A stretch of DNA of 64,000 nucleotides from Streptomyces sp. NBC_00483 (GCF_036013745.1 NZ_CP107880.1:6262001-6326000), one strand, 5' to 3'. Shown: positions 8,697 to 18,793, numbered from the stretch's first letter. Made by a program: numbers and translations. The notes: a model not told the origin generated them from the sequence alone.

Positions 8697-9088
8697 CCCG
8701 GCCGCCGCCCGAAGGCCAGCAGGTGCGAGCTCGCGACGAGCAGCTCCGGATGCTCCTCGGCCATCCGGGCCGCCGCCAGAGCCGACGTGAACAGGTCGGA
8801 TTCCCTCTGTACTTGGCGGCCCGTGGCGGTCTCCGCAGCCTTCAGGAGAGCGTCACCGGGCCCCTCCACCCCGTACAGCCGGGTGCCGATGACCCCGGCG
8901 TCCCGCACCTCCGCCGCCAGGTCCTCGGCGCGATGGACCGTGCACCCGGCGCCGGCCGCCTCCCGCACGTGCCGTTCCACGGGGTCGACGAGATGGACGC
9001 GGTACCCGTCCTCGACCAGCCAGCGCGCGTGCACGCCCGGGCCGCCGCCCACGTCGAGTACGGGAGCCGGGGCGGTGCGCGGCGCATC
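8678..9088 (-). pseudogene. Remnant of a class I SAM-dependent methyltransferase
   Basis: The minus strand encodes LDVGGGPGVHARWLVEDGYR, the SAM-binding motif I and first strand of a class I methyltransferase, but the frame is closed by a TGA at 9089-9091 only 13 codons upstream. After VHLVDPVERHVREAAGAGCT the text jumps directly to AEDLAAEVRDAGVIGTRLYG, which belongs to the C-terminal third of this family. Intact members have roughly 100 or more residues between these points (motifs II and III and the substrate lid). So both the N-terminus and the core are missing: a degraded gene with an internal deletion, lying inside what is a contiguous nrdABS operon in S. coelicolor. Confidence 0.75.
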
Positions 9089-9162
9089 TCAATTAGTGCC
9101 GCCCACCGCCCCGTTGGAACCGAACCCGTCAGGGGGCCTGCCCCGTCATACGGGTGGACCCG

Positions 9163-10209
9163 TCAGAAGTCCTCGTCGAAGCCGACCGAGCCCTCGACCG
9201 CGACCTGGTACGCCGAAGGGCGCCGCTCGAAGAAGTTGGTCAGTTCCTGGACGCCCTGGAGCTCCATGAACGAGAACGGGTTCTCCGAGCCGTAGATCGG
9301 CGCGAAGCCGAGGCGCTGCAGGCGCTGGTCGGCGACGCACTCCAGGTACTGCCGCATCGAGTCGGTGTTCATGCCCGGCAGACCCTCGCCGCACAGGTCA
9401 CGGCTGAACTGCAGCTCGGCCTCGACGGCTTCCTTGAGCATGTCGGTGACCTGCTGCTGCAACTCGTCGTCGAAGAGCTCCGGCTCCTCCTTGCGGACCG
9501 TGTCCACCACGTCGAAGGCGAAGCTCATGTGCATCGTCTCGTCGCGGAAGACCCAGTTGGTGCCGGTGGCGAGGCCGTGCAGCAGGCCGCGCGAGCGGAA
9601 CCAGTAGACGTAGGCGAAGGCGCCGTAGAAGAAGAGGCCCTCGATGCACGCCGCGAAGCAGATCAGGTTGAGGAGGAAGCGGCGGCGGTCCGACTTGGTC
9701 GCCAGACGGTCGAGGCCCTCGACGGAATCCATCCAACGGAAACAGAACTCGGCCTTCTCGCGGATGGAGGGGATGTTCTCCACCGCCGCGAACGCCTCGA
9801 CCCGGTCGTCCGGGTCGGGCAGATAGGTGTCGAGCAGCGTCAGATAGAACTGGACGTGCACGGCCTCCTCGAAGAGCTGACGGCTCAAGTACAGCCGCGC
9901 CTCTGGGGAGTTGATGTGCTTGTAGAGCGTGAGGACCAGGTTGTTCGCGACGATCGAGTCGCCCGTCGCGAAGAATGCGACCAGTCGGGCGATCATGTGC
10001 TGCTCACCCGGTGACAGCTTCGCGAGGTCGGCGACGTCCGAGTGGAGGTCGACCTCCTCCACCGTCCACGTGTTCTTGATGGCGTCGCGGTAGCGCTCGT
10101 AGAAGTCCGGATAGCGCATCGGCCGGAGCGTCAGCTCGAAGCCGGGGTCGAGCAGGTTCTTCTCGCCGGTCGTCGTCGTGTGCTTGTCGGCGGCGGTGGT
10201 CACTGGCAT
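9163..10209 (-). CDS. nrdB: Ribonucleotide reductase class Ia, beta (radical) subunit
   Basis: 348 residues. The small subunit carries the diiron centre and tyrosyl radical used by NrdA to reduce ribonucleotides aerobically. Diiron ligands are visible in FATGDSIVANNL, EEAVHVQFY (Glu and His), CIEGLFFYG and RDETMHM. The C-terminal tail ends SVGFDEDF, an acidic/aromatic docking tail for NrdA. ATG 10209 overlaps the nrdA stop by 10 bases; a GTG at 10203 giving a GTGA overlap is an alternative start. The pair is therefore coupled and shares the upstream cobalamin riboswitch. Confidence 0.95.
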   Translation of the reverse strand: MPVTTAADKHTTTTGEKNLLDPGFELTLRPMRYPDFYERYRDAIKNTWTVEEVDLHSDVADLAKLSPGEQHMIARLVAFFATGDSIVANNLVLTLYKHINSPEARLYLSRQLFEEAVHVQFYLTLLDTYLPDPDDRVEAFAAVENIPSIREKAEFCFRWMDSVEGLDRLATKSDRRRFLLNLICFAACIEGLFFYGAFAYVYWFRSRGLLHGLATGTNWVFRDETMHMSFAFDVVDTVRKEEPELFDDELQQQVTDMLKEAVEAELQFSRDLCGEGLPGMNTDSMRQYLECVADQRLQRLGFAPIYGSENPFSFMELQGVQELTNFFERRPSAYQVAVEGSVGFDEDF

Positions 10210-12551
10210 GCCTCGCAGGACTCGGGGTTTTCAAGGGAGCAGGCGACGGCCTCGGGGTCGGGCGTCGCGGTCTGTGCGGGGACGGTGCTGTTGCCCGCCG
10301 CCCGCGCGATGCGCGTCGCCGGGCGCGAGCGCAGGTAGTACGTCGTCTTCAGGCCCGACTTCCAGGCGTACGCGTACATCGAGGAGAGCTTGCCGATGGT
10401 CGGCGTCTCCATGAAGAGGTTCAGGGACTGGGCCTGGTCGAGGAACGGGGTCCGCGCCGCCGCCATGTCGATGAGGCCGCGCTGCGGGATCTCCCACGCC
10501 GTGCGGTAGAGGGCGCGGATCTCCTCCGGGACCCAGGTGAAGCCCTGCACCGAGCCGCTGGACTCGCGCAGCGCCTCGCGGGTCTTGGCGTCCCAGACGC
10601 CGAGCGCCTTCAGCTCGTCGATGAGGTACGAGTTGATCTGGAGGAACTCGCCCGACAGGGTCTCCCGCTTGAAGAGGTTGGATACCTGCGGCTCGATGCA
10701 CTCGTAGACGCCGGCGATCGAGGCGATGGTGGCCGTGGGCGCGATGGCGAGGAGGAGGGAGTTGCGCATGCCGACCGACGCGATGCGTTCCCGCAGCGCC
10801 GCCCAGCGCTCCGGCCACGTCAGCTCCACGCCGTAGTGGTCGGGGTGCAGCACGCCGCGCGCCGTACGGGTCTTCTCCCAGGCGGGAAGGGGACCGTTGC
10901 GCTCGGCCAGGTCGGCCGACGCCTCGTACGCCGCGAGCATGATGCGCTCGGAGATGCGGGTGGACAGGGCGCGGGCCTCCGCCGAGTCGAACGGCATGCG
11001 CAGCTTGAAGAAGACGTCCTGGAGGCCCATCGCGCCCAGGCCCACCGGGCGCCAGCGGGAGTTGGAGCGGCCCGCCTGGTCGGTCGGGTAGAAGTTGATG
11101 TCGACGACGCGGTCGAGGAAGGTGACGGCCGTGCGGACCGTCTCGTCGAGCCGCTCCCAGTCGATGCCACCGTCCACGACGAAGGACCCGAGGTTCACCG
11201 ACCCCAGGTTGCAGACGGCCGTCTCCCCGTCGTCCGTCACCTCCAGGATCTCCGTGCAGAGATTCGAGGAGTGGACCGTGTGGCCGGGCTCCGCCGTCTG
11301 GTTGGCGGTGCGGTTGGCGGCGTCCTTGAAGGTCAGCCAGCCGTTGCCGGTCTGCGCGAGGGTGCGCATCATGCGGCCGTACAGATCGCGGGCCGGGATG
11401 GTCCGCTGGGCCTTCCCGTCGGCCTCGGCCTTGCGGTACGCGGCGTCGAACTCCTCGCCCCACAGGTCGACGAGCTCGGGCACGTCGGCCGGCGAGAACA
11501 GCGACCACGGCTGGTCCGTGTTCACCCGGCGCATGAACTCGTCCGGGATCCAGTGCGCGAGGTTCAGGTTGTGGGTGCGGCGCGCGTCCTCACCAGTGTT
11601 GTCGCGCAGCTCGAGGAACTCCTCGATGTCGGAGTGCCAGGTCTCCAGGTAGACCGCGGCGGCGCCTTTGCGGCGGCCTCCCTGGTTCACGGCGGCGACC
11701 GAGGCGTCCAGCGTCTTCAGGAACGGGACGATGCCGTTGGAGTGCCCGTTCGTGCCGCGGATCAGCGAACCGCGGCTGCGGATGCGGGAGTACGAGAGAC
11801 CGATGCCACCCGCGTGCTTCGAGAGGCGGGCGACCTGGTGGTACCGGTCGTAGATCGAGTCGAGCTCGTCGAGCGGGGAGTCGAGCAGGTAGCAGCTCGA
11901 CATCTGGGGGTGGCGGGTGCCGGAGTTGAAGAGCGTGGGGGAGGAGGGCAGGTAGTCGAGGCGGCTCATCAGGCCGTACAGGGCGGCCACTTCGTCCAGC
12001 GCGCGGACGCTGTCGTCCTCGGCGAGTCCGCAGGCCACGCGCAGCATGAAGTGCTGCGGGGTCTCGATGACGTGCCGGGTGATCGGGTGCCGCAGCAGGT
12101 AGCGGCTGTGCAGCGTGCGCAGGCCGAAGTAGCCGAAGCGGTCGTCGCCCGCGACGTCGATCAGCGCGTCGAGGCGCGCCGCGTGCACCCGTACGAACTC
12201 GGCCGTGCGGTCCGCGATCAGGCCCTCGCGGTGGCCGACCTCGACCGACCCGGTGAAGGACGTGACGCCCTGCGAGGCGGCCTCCGCGGCGATGGAGCGG
12301 GTGAGCAGTCGGGCGGCGAGCCGGGAGTAGGCGGGGTCCTCGGAGATCAGACCGGCCGCGGCCTCGGTGGCGAGATCGCGCAGCTCGGCCTCATCGGCCC
12401 GCGCCGAACGGCCGCGCAGCGCGGCGGCCGCGATCCGGCCGGGATCGGCGTCGGGGAGGTCGGCGGTCAGCTCGGTCAGGGTGCGCAGCAGTGCGGCACC
12501 CGGGCCGTCCTGGGGGGTGGCTGAGACCGGTTCGGCGGGCGCGATGGTCAC
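10200..12551 (-). CDS. nrdA: Ribonucleotide reductase class Ia, alpha (catalytic) subunit
   Basis: 783 residues from GTG 12551 (VTIAPAEPVSATPQDG), preceded by GAGGGAGAG. The longer in-frame ORF to 12632 runs into the riboswitch expression platform and is rejected. Catalytic landmarks include SKHAGGIGLSYSRIR, the active-site segment SNLCTEI, the LLAIAPTATIASIAG phosphate-binding loop, YLRSRP near the end, and the redox-active C-terminal pair in ESCEACQ. It works with NrdB to make dNTPs under oxygen. In Streptomyces this class Ia enzyme is non-essential when the B12-dependent class II enzyme is present, which fits B12 repression of this operon. Confidence 0.95.
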   Translation of the reverse strand: MTIAPAEPVSATPQDGPGAALLRTLTELTADLPDADPGRIAAAALRGRSARADEAELRDLATEAAAGLISEDPAYSRLAARLLTRSIAAEAASQGVTSFTGSVEVGHREGLIADRTAEFVRVHAARLDALIDVAGDDRFGYFGLRTLHSRYLLRHPITRHVIETPQHFMLRVACGLAEDDSVRALDEVAALYGLMSRLDYLPSSPTLFNSGTRHPQMSSCYLLDSPLDELDSIYDRYHQVARLSKHAGGIGLSYSRIRSRGSLIRGTNGHSNGIVPFLKTLDASVAAVNQGGRRKGAAAVYLETWHSDIEEFLELRDNTGEDARRTHNLNLAHWIPDEFMRRVNTDQPWSLFSPADVPELVDLWGEEFDAAYRKAEADGKAQRTIPARDLYGRMMRTLAQTGNGWLTFKDAANRTANQTAEPGHTVHSSNLCTEILEVTDDGETAVCNLGSVNLGSFVVDGGIDWERLDETVRTAVTFLDRVVDINFYPTDQAGRSNSRWRPVGLGAMGLQDVFFKLRMPFDSAEARALSTRISERIMLAAYEASADLAERNGPLPAWEKTRTARGVLHPDHYGVELTWPERWAALRERIASVGMRNSLLLAIAPTATIASIAGVYECIEPQVSNLFKRETLSGEFLQINSYLIDELKALGVWDAKTREALRESSGSVQGFTWVPEEIRALYRTAWEIPQRGLIDMAAARTPFLDQAQSLNLFMETPTIGKLSSMYAYAWKSGLKTTYYLRSRPATRIARAAGNSTVPAQTATPDPEAVACSLENPESCEACQ

Positions 12552-12689
12552 GTGGAGGCTCTCCCTCGCTCGGCTCGAGGCCTGCGGGGAGGAGGTGGCA
12601 GCGCGGGCGCGCGAAGGCGGGCCCTCGTCCACCGGCCCTTTCCGCGAGGCCCGGACGTCGTCGACGCCCGGGCCGGTCGGCTCGGGCGT

Positions 12690-12805
12690 ACCGTCGACAG
12701 GTCATCGGACTCACGCGGGCGTTTTTGTACGCCTACGTACACCGTTGCGGGACAGTTCCGGATTCGCACCGGATTCCCCTGTGGTGACAGCGAGAGCGAG
12801 CATAC
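12690..12805 (-). promoter_or_regulatory. Cobalamin (B12) riboswitch upstream of nrdA
   Basis: Read on the minus strand, 12779-12742 gives the conserved aptamer core GGGAATCCGGTGCGAATCC followed by GGAACTGTCCCGCAACGG. The B12 box lies at about 12713-12695 (GAGTCCGATGACCTGTCG). Upstream GTCACCACAGGG completes the P3 side. A G/C hairpin with GCCCGG/CCGGGC arms at about 12650-12675 may belong to the expression platform. A B12 riboswitch controlling nrdABS is established in S. coelicolor, so B12 is expected to repress this operon. Exact ends are estimates. Confidence 0.9.
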
Positions 12806-12872
12806 ATGTTGTGTTGGGCTTTCGCTTCAGCCCCATATGTTGTGTCGGCGTTGCGCCAGGGTGCCCATGCCT

Positions 12873-13385
12873 TCAGCCCGCCGAAGCCCCTGCCGACAGC
12901 CTCAACTCGTACGCCCGCAGCATCACTTCCGGGATCGGGGCCCAGTCGCGGTCCGGGATCCGGGTGAAGCCGAGGCGCTCGTAGAGGCGGTGCGAGGCGG
13001 TCGCGAGCGGCTGGGTGCACAGCACCACCGCCGACTTGCCGGCCGTGCGGGCCCGGTCGATCACGGCCCGTACGAGCGCCTCGCCGACGCCCTTCCCGCG
13101 CGCCTCGACGGCGACGGCCAGCATCCGGAACTCGGCCTCCGAGGGGCGCGCCAGCTCCGCGTACGGGTGGTCGTGCGAGGAGACGTAGGTGACGCTGCCG
13201 AGGACCCGGCCGTCCGGGTCCTCGGCGACGAGCACCTCGGCCTGCCGGGCGCGTTTCTCGACGTCGCGCAGTTCGGCGGCGTACCAGTCGTCCTCGCCGA
13301 ACGCGAGGAGGCCACTGCCCAGGTAGGCGCGGGCACTCAACTCGCCGAGGGCGGCGTACTCATCGGGGCGCACAGTTCTGATCAC
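12873..13385 (-). CDS. GNAT family N-acetyltransferase
   Basis: 170 residues from GTG 13385 (VIRTVRPDEYAALG). The longer frame to 13481 runs through a terminator hairpin and is rejected. The acetyl-CoA-binding motif A is clear (EFRMLAVAVEARGKGVGEAL, with RGKGVG as the pyrophosphate loop), followed by the conserved ASHRLYERLGF of the GNAT C-terminal strand. The substrate is unknown. It lies between the nrd riboswitch and the symporter terminator and is probably monocistronic. Confidence 0.85.
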   Translation of the reverse strand: MIRTVRPDEYAALGELSARAYLGSGLLAFGEDDWYAAELRDVEKRARQAEVLVAEDPDGRVLGSVTYVSSHDHPYAELARPSEAEFRMLAVAVEARGKGVGEALVRAVIDRARTAGKSAVVLCTQPLATASHRLYERLGFTRIPDRDWAPIPEVMLRAYELRLSAGASAG

Positions 13386-13434
13386 GACGCCATGGTTACG
13401 CGACCGTATGCCGTGGTCGCAACGCTTTCCGGAA

Positions 13435-13474
13435 AATGTGTCGGGCCCCTCCGTGTGGAGGGGCCCGACACATT
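13435..13474 (-). terminator. Strong intrinsic terminator downstream of the symporter gene
   Basis: A perfect 18-bp inverted repeat (13435-13452 against 13457-13474, arm AATGTGTCGGGCCCCTCC) with a GTGT tetraloop starts 15 bases past the stop of the minus-strand symporter. It also insulates the following acetyltransferase. Confidence 0.85.
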
Positions 13475-13488
13475 CGTGCAAGCGGTGC

Positions 13489-15117
13489 CTAGTGACCGGC
13501 GCCCGCGCCGACCGTGGGCAGTTCGGTCTGGACCCCCTTGTCGCCCGCGTCGGCCGTGTAGTCCTCGCGGGACGTCTCGTCGACGCCGTCCGGGGCGTTG
13601 AACGCCTTCAGGACGAAGGTTCCGACCACGGTCACGACGACGTTCAGGACGAACGCCGTGAGGCCGATGTAGCCGATCTCGCCGATGCCGGGGATCTCCG
13701 CCGACGAGCCGCCGAAGTGCGCCTGCGTCGGCGACGCGACGCCGTACGCGGCGAGCGTGCCGTACAGCATGCCGACCGCCCAGCCCGCGAGCAGCGCCCA
13801 CCGGTGGAACCAGCGCGTGAACAGGCCGCCGACCAGGGCCGGCATCGTCTGGAGGATCCAGATGCCGCCGAGCAGCTGGAAGTTGATCGCGACGGTCTTG
13901 TCCATGGTGAGGACGAAGGCCAGGGCGCCCACCTTCACGAGCAGCGAGACCAGCTTGGAGACCTTGGTCTCCTGCTCGGGCGTCGCGTCCGGCTTGATGA
14001 AGTCCTTGTAGATGTTGCGCGTGAACAGGTTCGCCGCGGCGATGGACATGATGGCCGCGGGGACCAGCGCGCCGATGCCGATGGCGGCGAACGCGACGCC
14101 CGTGAACCAGTCGGGGAACATGTCCTCGAACAGCTGCGGAATCGCCAACTGCCCGTTCTGCACCTTGATCCCGGCCGCGATCGCCATGAACCCGAGCAGC
14201 CCGAGCAGGCCCAGCATCAGCGAGTACAGCGGCAGGATCGTGGTGTTGCGGCGGATCACGTTGCGGCTCTTGGAGGACAGGGTCGCCGTGATCGAGTGCG
14301 GGTACATGAACAGCGCCAGGGCGGAACCGAGCGCGAGCGTCGCGTACGTCCACGTACCGCCGGATCCCGGTGCGAGCCCGGCGACCGGTTTGCCGGCGGC
14401 TTCGTTGGCCGCGTCGAACTTGTCGTTCGCCGCCGAGAAGATGTGCTCGAACCCGCCGAGCTTGATCGGGATGTAGATGATGGCGACCGCGATCACGAGG
14501 TAGATCAGGCCGTCCTTGACGAACGCGATCAGCGCGGGCGCCCGCAGGCCCGAGGAGTACGTGTACGCGGCGAGCACGCCGAAGGCGAGCAGCAGTGGCA
14601 GGTCCTTGACGAACCAGTTGGTGTTCTCGCCGCCGCCGACGCCCATCACGTCAAGGACCGCCTGGATGCCCACCAGTTGGAGCGCGATGTACGGCATCGT
14701 GGCGAGGATGCCGGTGATCGCGACCGCGAGCGAGAGGCCCTTCGAGCCGAAGCGGCCGCGCACGAAGTCGGACGTGGTCACGTACCCGTGCTTGTGCGAG
14801 ACCGACCACAGGCGCGGCAGGAAGGTGAAGATCAGCGGGTACACCAGGATCGTGTACGGCACCGCGAAGAAGCCGGAGGCGCCGGCCGCGTAGATCGCCG
14901 CGGGGACGGCGACGAAGGTGTACGCCGTGTAGAGGTCGCCGCCCAGCAGGAACCAGGTGACCCAGGTGCCGAACGAGCGGCCGCCCAGGCCCCATTCGTC
15001 GAGCGATGCTTCGTTCTCGGCCTTCCGCCAGCGCGCGGCGAGGAAGCCCATGACCGTGACGGCCACGAAGAAGATGATGAAGACGGTGAGCGCGACACCG
15101 TTGACGCCGCCGTTCAC
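13489..15117 (-). CDS. Sodium:solute symporter (SSS family), MctP-like monocarboxylate transporter
   Basis: 542 residues with about 13 predicted membrane helices in the LeuT/SSS fold. SSS hallmarks are present near LLGGDLYTAYTFVAVPAAIY and in GALVPAAIMSIAAANLFTRN. The closest recognisable relatives are the actinobacterial MctP-like transporters of short monocarboxylates (acetate, lactate, pyruvate); the substrate is inferred. GTG 15117 overlaps the stop of the DUF3311 gene as GTGA, the usual arrangement for this symporter and its small partner. The hydrophilic C-terminal tail ends TVGAGAGH. A strong terminator follows. Confidence 0.88.
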   Translation of the reverse strand: MNGGVNGVALTVFIIFFVAVTVMGFLAARWRKAENEASLDEWGLGGRSFGTWVTWFLLGGDLYTAYTFVAVPAAIYAAGASGFFAVPYTILVYPLIFTFLPRLWSVSHKHGYVTTSDFVRGRFGSKGLSLAVAITGILATMPYIALQLVGIQAVLDVMGVGGGENTNWFVKDLPLLLAFGVLAAYTYSSGLRAPALIAFVKDGLIYLVIAVAIIYIPIKLGGFEHIFSAANDKFDAANEAAGKPVAGLAPGSGGTWTYATLALGSALALFMYPHSITATLSSKSRNVIRRNTTILPLYSLMLGLLGLLGFMAIAAGIKVQNGQLAIPQLFEDMFPDWFTGVAFAAIGIGALVPAAIMSIAAANLFTRNIYKDFIKPDATPEQETKVSKLVSLLVKVGALAFVLTMDKTVAINFQLLGGIWILQTMPALVGGLFTRWFHRWALLAGWAVGMLYGTLAAYGVASPTQAHFGGSSAEIPGIGEIGYIGLTAFVLNVVVTVVGTFVLKAFNAPDGVDETSREDYTADAGDKGVQTELPTVGAGAGH

Positions 15118-15380
15118 GCCTGGCCTCCAGCCGACTGAGCAGACTTACGGGCACGCTGATCGCGCTGCCACAGCTTGTACGCGGTCATCGTGAGCGCGGT
15201 CGAGATGAGCACCCAGAGCATCTGGTACCAGTAGAAGAACGGGACGCCGATGAGCGTCGGTTCGATCTTGGCGTAGGAGCTGACCCAGAGCATCGCGACG
15301 AACGGTGCGACCAGACACAGTGCAATGATCACGCGCACCGGCGTGACCACCGGTTGTTTCACTTCAGGCGCATCGGACAT
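15114..15380 (-). CDS. DUF3311 small membrane protein, symporter partner
   Basis: 88 residues with two hydrophobic segments (about 17-36 and 47-66) and a basic C-terminus. DUF3311 proteins are almost always encoded immediately upstream of an SSS symporter and are thought to be accessory subunits, as with the small subunit of other SSS permeases. ATG 15380 is preceded by GAGGGGAACGG. The stop overlaps the symporter start. The 126-base gap upstream, before the YbdD gene, must hold the promoter for the pair. Confidence 0.85.
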   Translation of the reverse strand: MSDAPEVKQPVVTPVRVIIALCLVAPFVAMLWVSSYAKIEPTLIGVPFFYWYQMLWVLISTALTMTAYKLWQRDQRARKSAQSAGGQA

Positions 15381-15506
15381 TCGCGGTTCCGTTCCCCTCG
15401 CTCATCAGAGATCCCACTTATCTCATGTTTAACGCCCGGGAAATCTAAGCGAGAGTCTTGATCTATGGAACCCCTGTCCGGATAACGGACCCGTTCACAG
15501 ACCGCC

Positions 15507-15710
15507 TCAGCAGCAGCGGAACCCCTGCCGGGGATCCGATTCCTGGCGGTCCGTCCGCATGCGCTCGAAGTCGCGCCGGGACGGAACGGACGCACCCGGG
15601 TGGGTCTCCCCGAGGTGCGTCACGTACCGGTCGTACGCGCTCTCGTCCGTCAACTCACGGACGAACCACCGCACATACCTAGCCACCCGTAGAACTGCCG
15701 ACGCCGGCAT
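15507..15710 (-). CDS. YbdD/YjiX family short protein
   Basis: 67 residues, of the DUF466 (YbdD/YjiX) family that accompanies CstA in many bacteria. The conserved core is visible (WFVRELTDESAYDRYV, SRRDFERMRTDRQESD and the Cys-Cys C-terminus GFRCC). The start is uncertain: ATG 15710 overlaps the cstA 3' end by 32 bases, whereas GTG 15686 (VARYVRWFVREL) would overlap by only 8. Either way it is co-transcribed with cstA. Its biochemical role is not established. Confidence 0.8.
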   Translation of the reverse strand: MPASAVLRVARYVRWFVRELTDESAYDRYVTHLGETHPGASVPSRRDFERMRTDRQESDPRQGFRCC

Positions 15711-17820
15711 CGCGCGCCTCCGCCTTCTCCTCCTGTGTCGGGACGAGCCCGGCCGGTGCCACCAGCGTGGACTCGACGTACGGCGCCTCGCTCAGCCTGG
15801 ACGACTGCGGGTTCCGTACGTGCTTCACGCATACCCGCAGCGCGTCGAGGACCACCACGATGATGAGGAGGGCGAGCGCGGCCGAAAGGACGCCGTCCAC
15901 CGTGGAGTTGGTGACCACGGTGTGCATGTCGTCCATGGTCTTGGCGGGCGGCAGGATCTTGCCGGCGTCGATGGCGTCCTGGTAGTTCGAGCGCTGCTGG
16001 AAGAAGCCGACGCGCGGGTCGGACGAGAACACCTTCTGCCAGCTGGCGGTCAGCGTCACGACGGTGTCCCAGACCAGCGGGATCCCGGTGATCCAGGCCC
16101 ACTTGAGCCGCCCCGACTTCACGAGCAGCGTCGTGCAGACGGCGAGGGCGACGGCGGCGAGCAGCTGGTTGGAGATGCCGAAGATCGGGAAGAGCTGGTT
16201 GATCCCGCCGAGCGGCTCGTGCACGCCGACCCACAGGAAGTAGCCCCACAGGCCGACGACGACGGCGCTGGTGAGCAGGAGCCCCGGCTTCCAGCTGATG
16301 TTCTTGAACGGCTTGTAGACGTTGCCGAGCATGTCCTGGAGCATGAAGCGGCCCACGCGCGTGCCCGCGTCGAGCGCGGTCAGGATGAACAGCGCCTCGA
16401 ACATGATCGCGAAGTGGTACCAGAAGGCGCGCAGTCCGCCCCCGGTCACCTGCGAGAAGATCTCCGAGACGCCGACGGCGAGCGTCGGCGCACCGCCCGT
16501 ACGGGACAGCAGGCTCGCCTCCTCGACGTTCTTCGCGGCCTGCGCGAGTTCCGCCGGCGAGATCGAGTACCCGAAGCCCGCGACGGCCTGCGACGCGGAC
16601 TGAACGCTGTCGCCGATGACTCCGGCGGGCGCGTTCATCGCGAAGTAGAGCCCGGGGTCGATGATGCTCGCGGCGACGAGCGCCATCACGGCCACGGCCG
16701 ACTCCATCAGCATGGAGCCGTAGCCGATCATCCGGACCTGCGTCTCCTTCTGGATCATCTTCGGCGTCGTGCCGGAGGAGATCAGCGCGTGGAAGCCGGA
16801 GAGCGCGCCGCACGCGATGGTGATGAAGACGAAGGGGAAGAGCGAGCCCGCGAAGACCGGGCCGTCGCCGCGCGAGGCGAACTCGGTGACCGGGTCCATC
16901 TTCAGCGTCGGCAGCGCGACTACGACGCCGATGGCGAGCAGCGCGATGGTGCCGAGCTTCATGAACGTCGACAGATAGTCGCGCGGCGCGAGCAGCATCC
17001 ACACCGGCAGGACCGAGGCGACGAACCCGTAGATCACCATCCAGATCACGAGCGTCGAGGGCGCGAGCGTGAAGGTGCCGGCCCACGAGGACTCGGCGAC
17101 CCAGCGGCCTGCGATGAGCGCGATCAGCAGCAGCGCGACCCCGATGAGCGACACCTCGGACACCCGTCCGGGGCGCAGCACCCGCAGATAGAAGCCCATG
17201 AGCAGCGCGATCGGGATCGTCATCGCGATGGAGAAGGTGCCCCACGGAGACTCGGCGAGCGCGTTCACCACGACCAGGGCGAGCACCCCGAGCAGGATGA
17301 TCATGATGGCGAAGGCGGCGACCAGGGCGGCGGCCCCGCCGACCAGGCCGATCTCCTCGCGCGCCATCTGTCCGAGCGAACGCCCGTCGCGCCGCGTCGA
17401 GAAGAACAGCACGACCATGTCCTGGACGGCGCCCGCGAAGATCACGCCGACGATGATCCAGATGGTGCCCGGCAGATACCCCATCTGCGCCGCGAGCACG
17501 GGCCCGACCAGCGGTCCCGCCCCCGCGATGGCCGCGAAGTGGTGTCCGAGGAGCACGCGCCGGTCGGTGGGGTGGAAGTCCATGCCGTTGCCCAGCCGCT
17601 CGGCGGGCGTGGCCCGCTTCCCGTCGACCTTCAGCACCTTGTGCGCGATGAACTTCGCGTAGAAGCGGTAGGCGATGGCGTACGTCCCGAGGGCGGCGGC
17701 CACCATCCACGCGGCGGAGACCTCCTCGCCGCGGGCGAGCGCGAGTACGGACCAGCCGGCCGCGCCCACGAGGGCGACGACGGTCCACAGGATCACGGTT
17801 CTAGGAGAAGCGGTACGCAC
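15679..17820 (-). CDS. cstA: Carbon starvation protein A (CstA), pyruvate/peptide transporter
   Basis: 713 residues with about 16-18 predicted membrane helices. It matches CstA in the N-terminal GTYAIAYRFYAKFIAHKVL, DFHPTDRRVLLGHHFAAIAG and GAGPLVGPVLAAQMGYLPG segments. Family members import pyruvate or peptides when carbon is scarce. I chose GTG 17820, with GGGGAGG eight bases upstream, over the ATG at 17841, which lacks a ribosome binding site. YbdD follows with an overlap. The upstream gap to dasR (about 125 bases) carries the promoter. Confidence 0.92.
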   Translation of the reverse strand: MRTASPRTVILWTVVALVGAAGWSVLALARGEEVSAAWMVAAALGTYAIAYRFYAKFIAHKVLKVDGKRATPAERLGNGMDFHPTDRRVLLGHHFAAIAGAGPLVGPVLAAQMGYLPGTIWIIVGVIFAGAVQDMVVLFFSTRRDGRSLGQMAREEIGLVGGAAALVAAFAIMIILLGVLALVVVNALAESPWGTFSIAMTIPIALLMGFYLRVLRPGRVSEVSLIGVALLLIALIAGRWVAESSWAGTFTLAPSTLVIWMVIYGFVASVLPVWMLLAPRDYLSTFMKLGTIALLAIGVVVALPTLKMDPVTEFASRGDGPVFAGSLFPFVFITIACGALSGFHALISSGTTPKMIQKETQVRMIGYGSMLMESAVAVMALVAASIIDPGLYFAMNAPAGVIGDSVQSASQAVAGFGYSISPAELAQAAKNVEEASLLSRTGGAPTLAVGVSEIFSQVTGGGLRAFWYHFAIMFEALFILTALDAGTRVGRFMLQDMLGNVYKPFKNISWKPGLLLTSAVVVGLWGYFLWVGVHEPLGGINQLFPIFGISNQLLAAVALAVCTTLLVKSGRLKWAWITGIPLVWDTVVTLTASWQKVFSSDPRVGFFQQRSNYQDAIDAGKILPPAKTMDDMHTVVTNSTVDGVLSAALALLIIVVVLDALRVCVKHVRNPQSSRLSEAPYVESTLVAPAGLVPTQEEKAEARDAGVGSSTGG

Positions 17821-17946
17821 TGGTGGGTCCTCCCCGTCCATGCGACGACGGGAGGACCGTAAGCCAGAAATGTGATCTGCGCTACACCGCGTGCGGGAAA
17901 GCGTCTACTCCGTTATCCGGGGCGGGAGTTGGGGCTCTTGCGGGGG

Positions 17947-18793
<847 letters not shown>

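Noticed and set aside
8678..9052. Intact small methyltransferase gene
   Set aside because: Only motif I and the C-terminal third are present, with a stop just upstream; treated as a pseudogene.
12552..12632. N-terminal extension of NrdA
   Set aside because: Would translate the riboswitch expression platform; the GTG at 12551 has a proper ribosome binding site.
15559..17862. Plus-strand open frame opposite cstA
   Set aside because: Composition typical of an antisense GC-frame artefact; cstA on the minus strand has membrane helices and family motifs.
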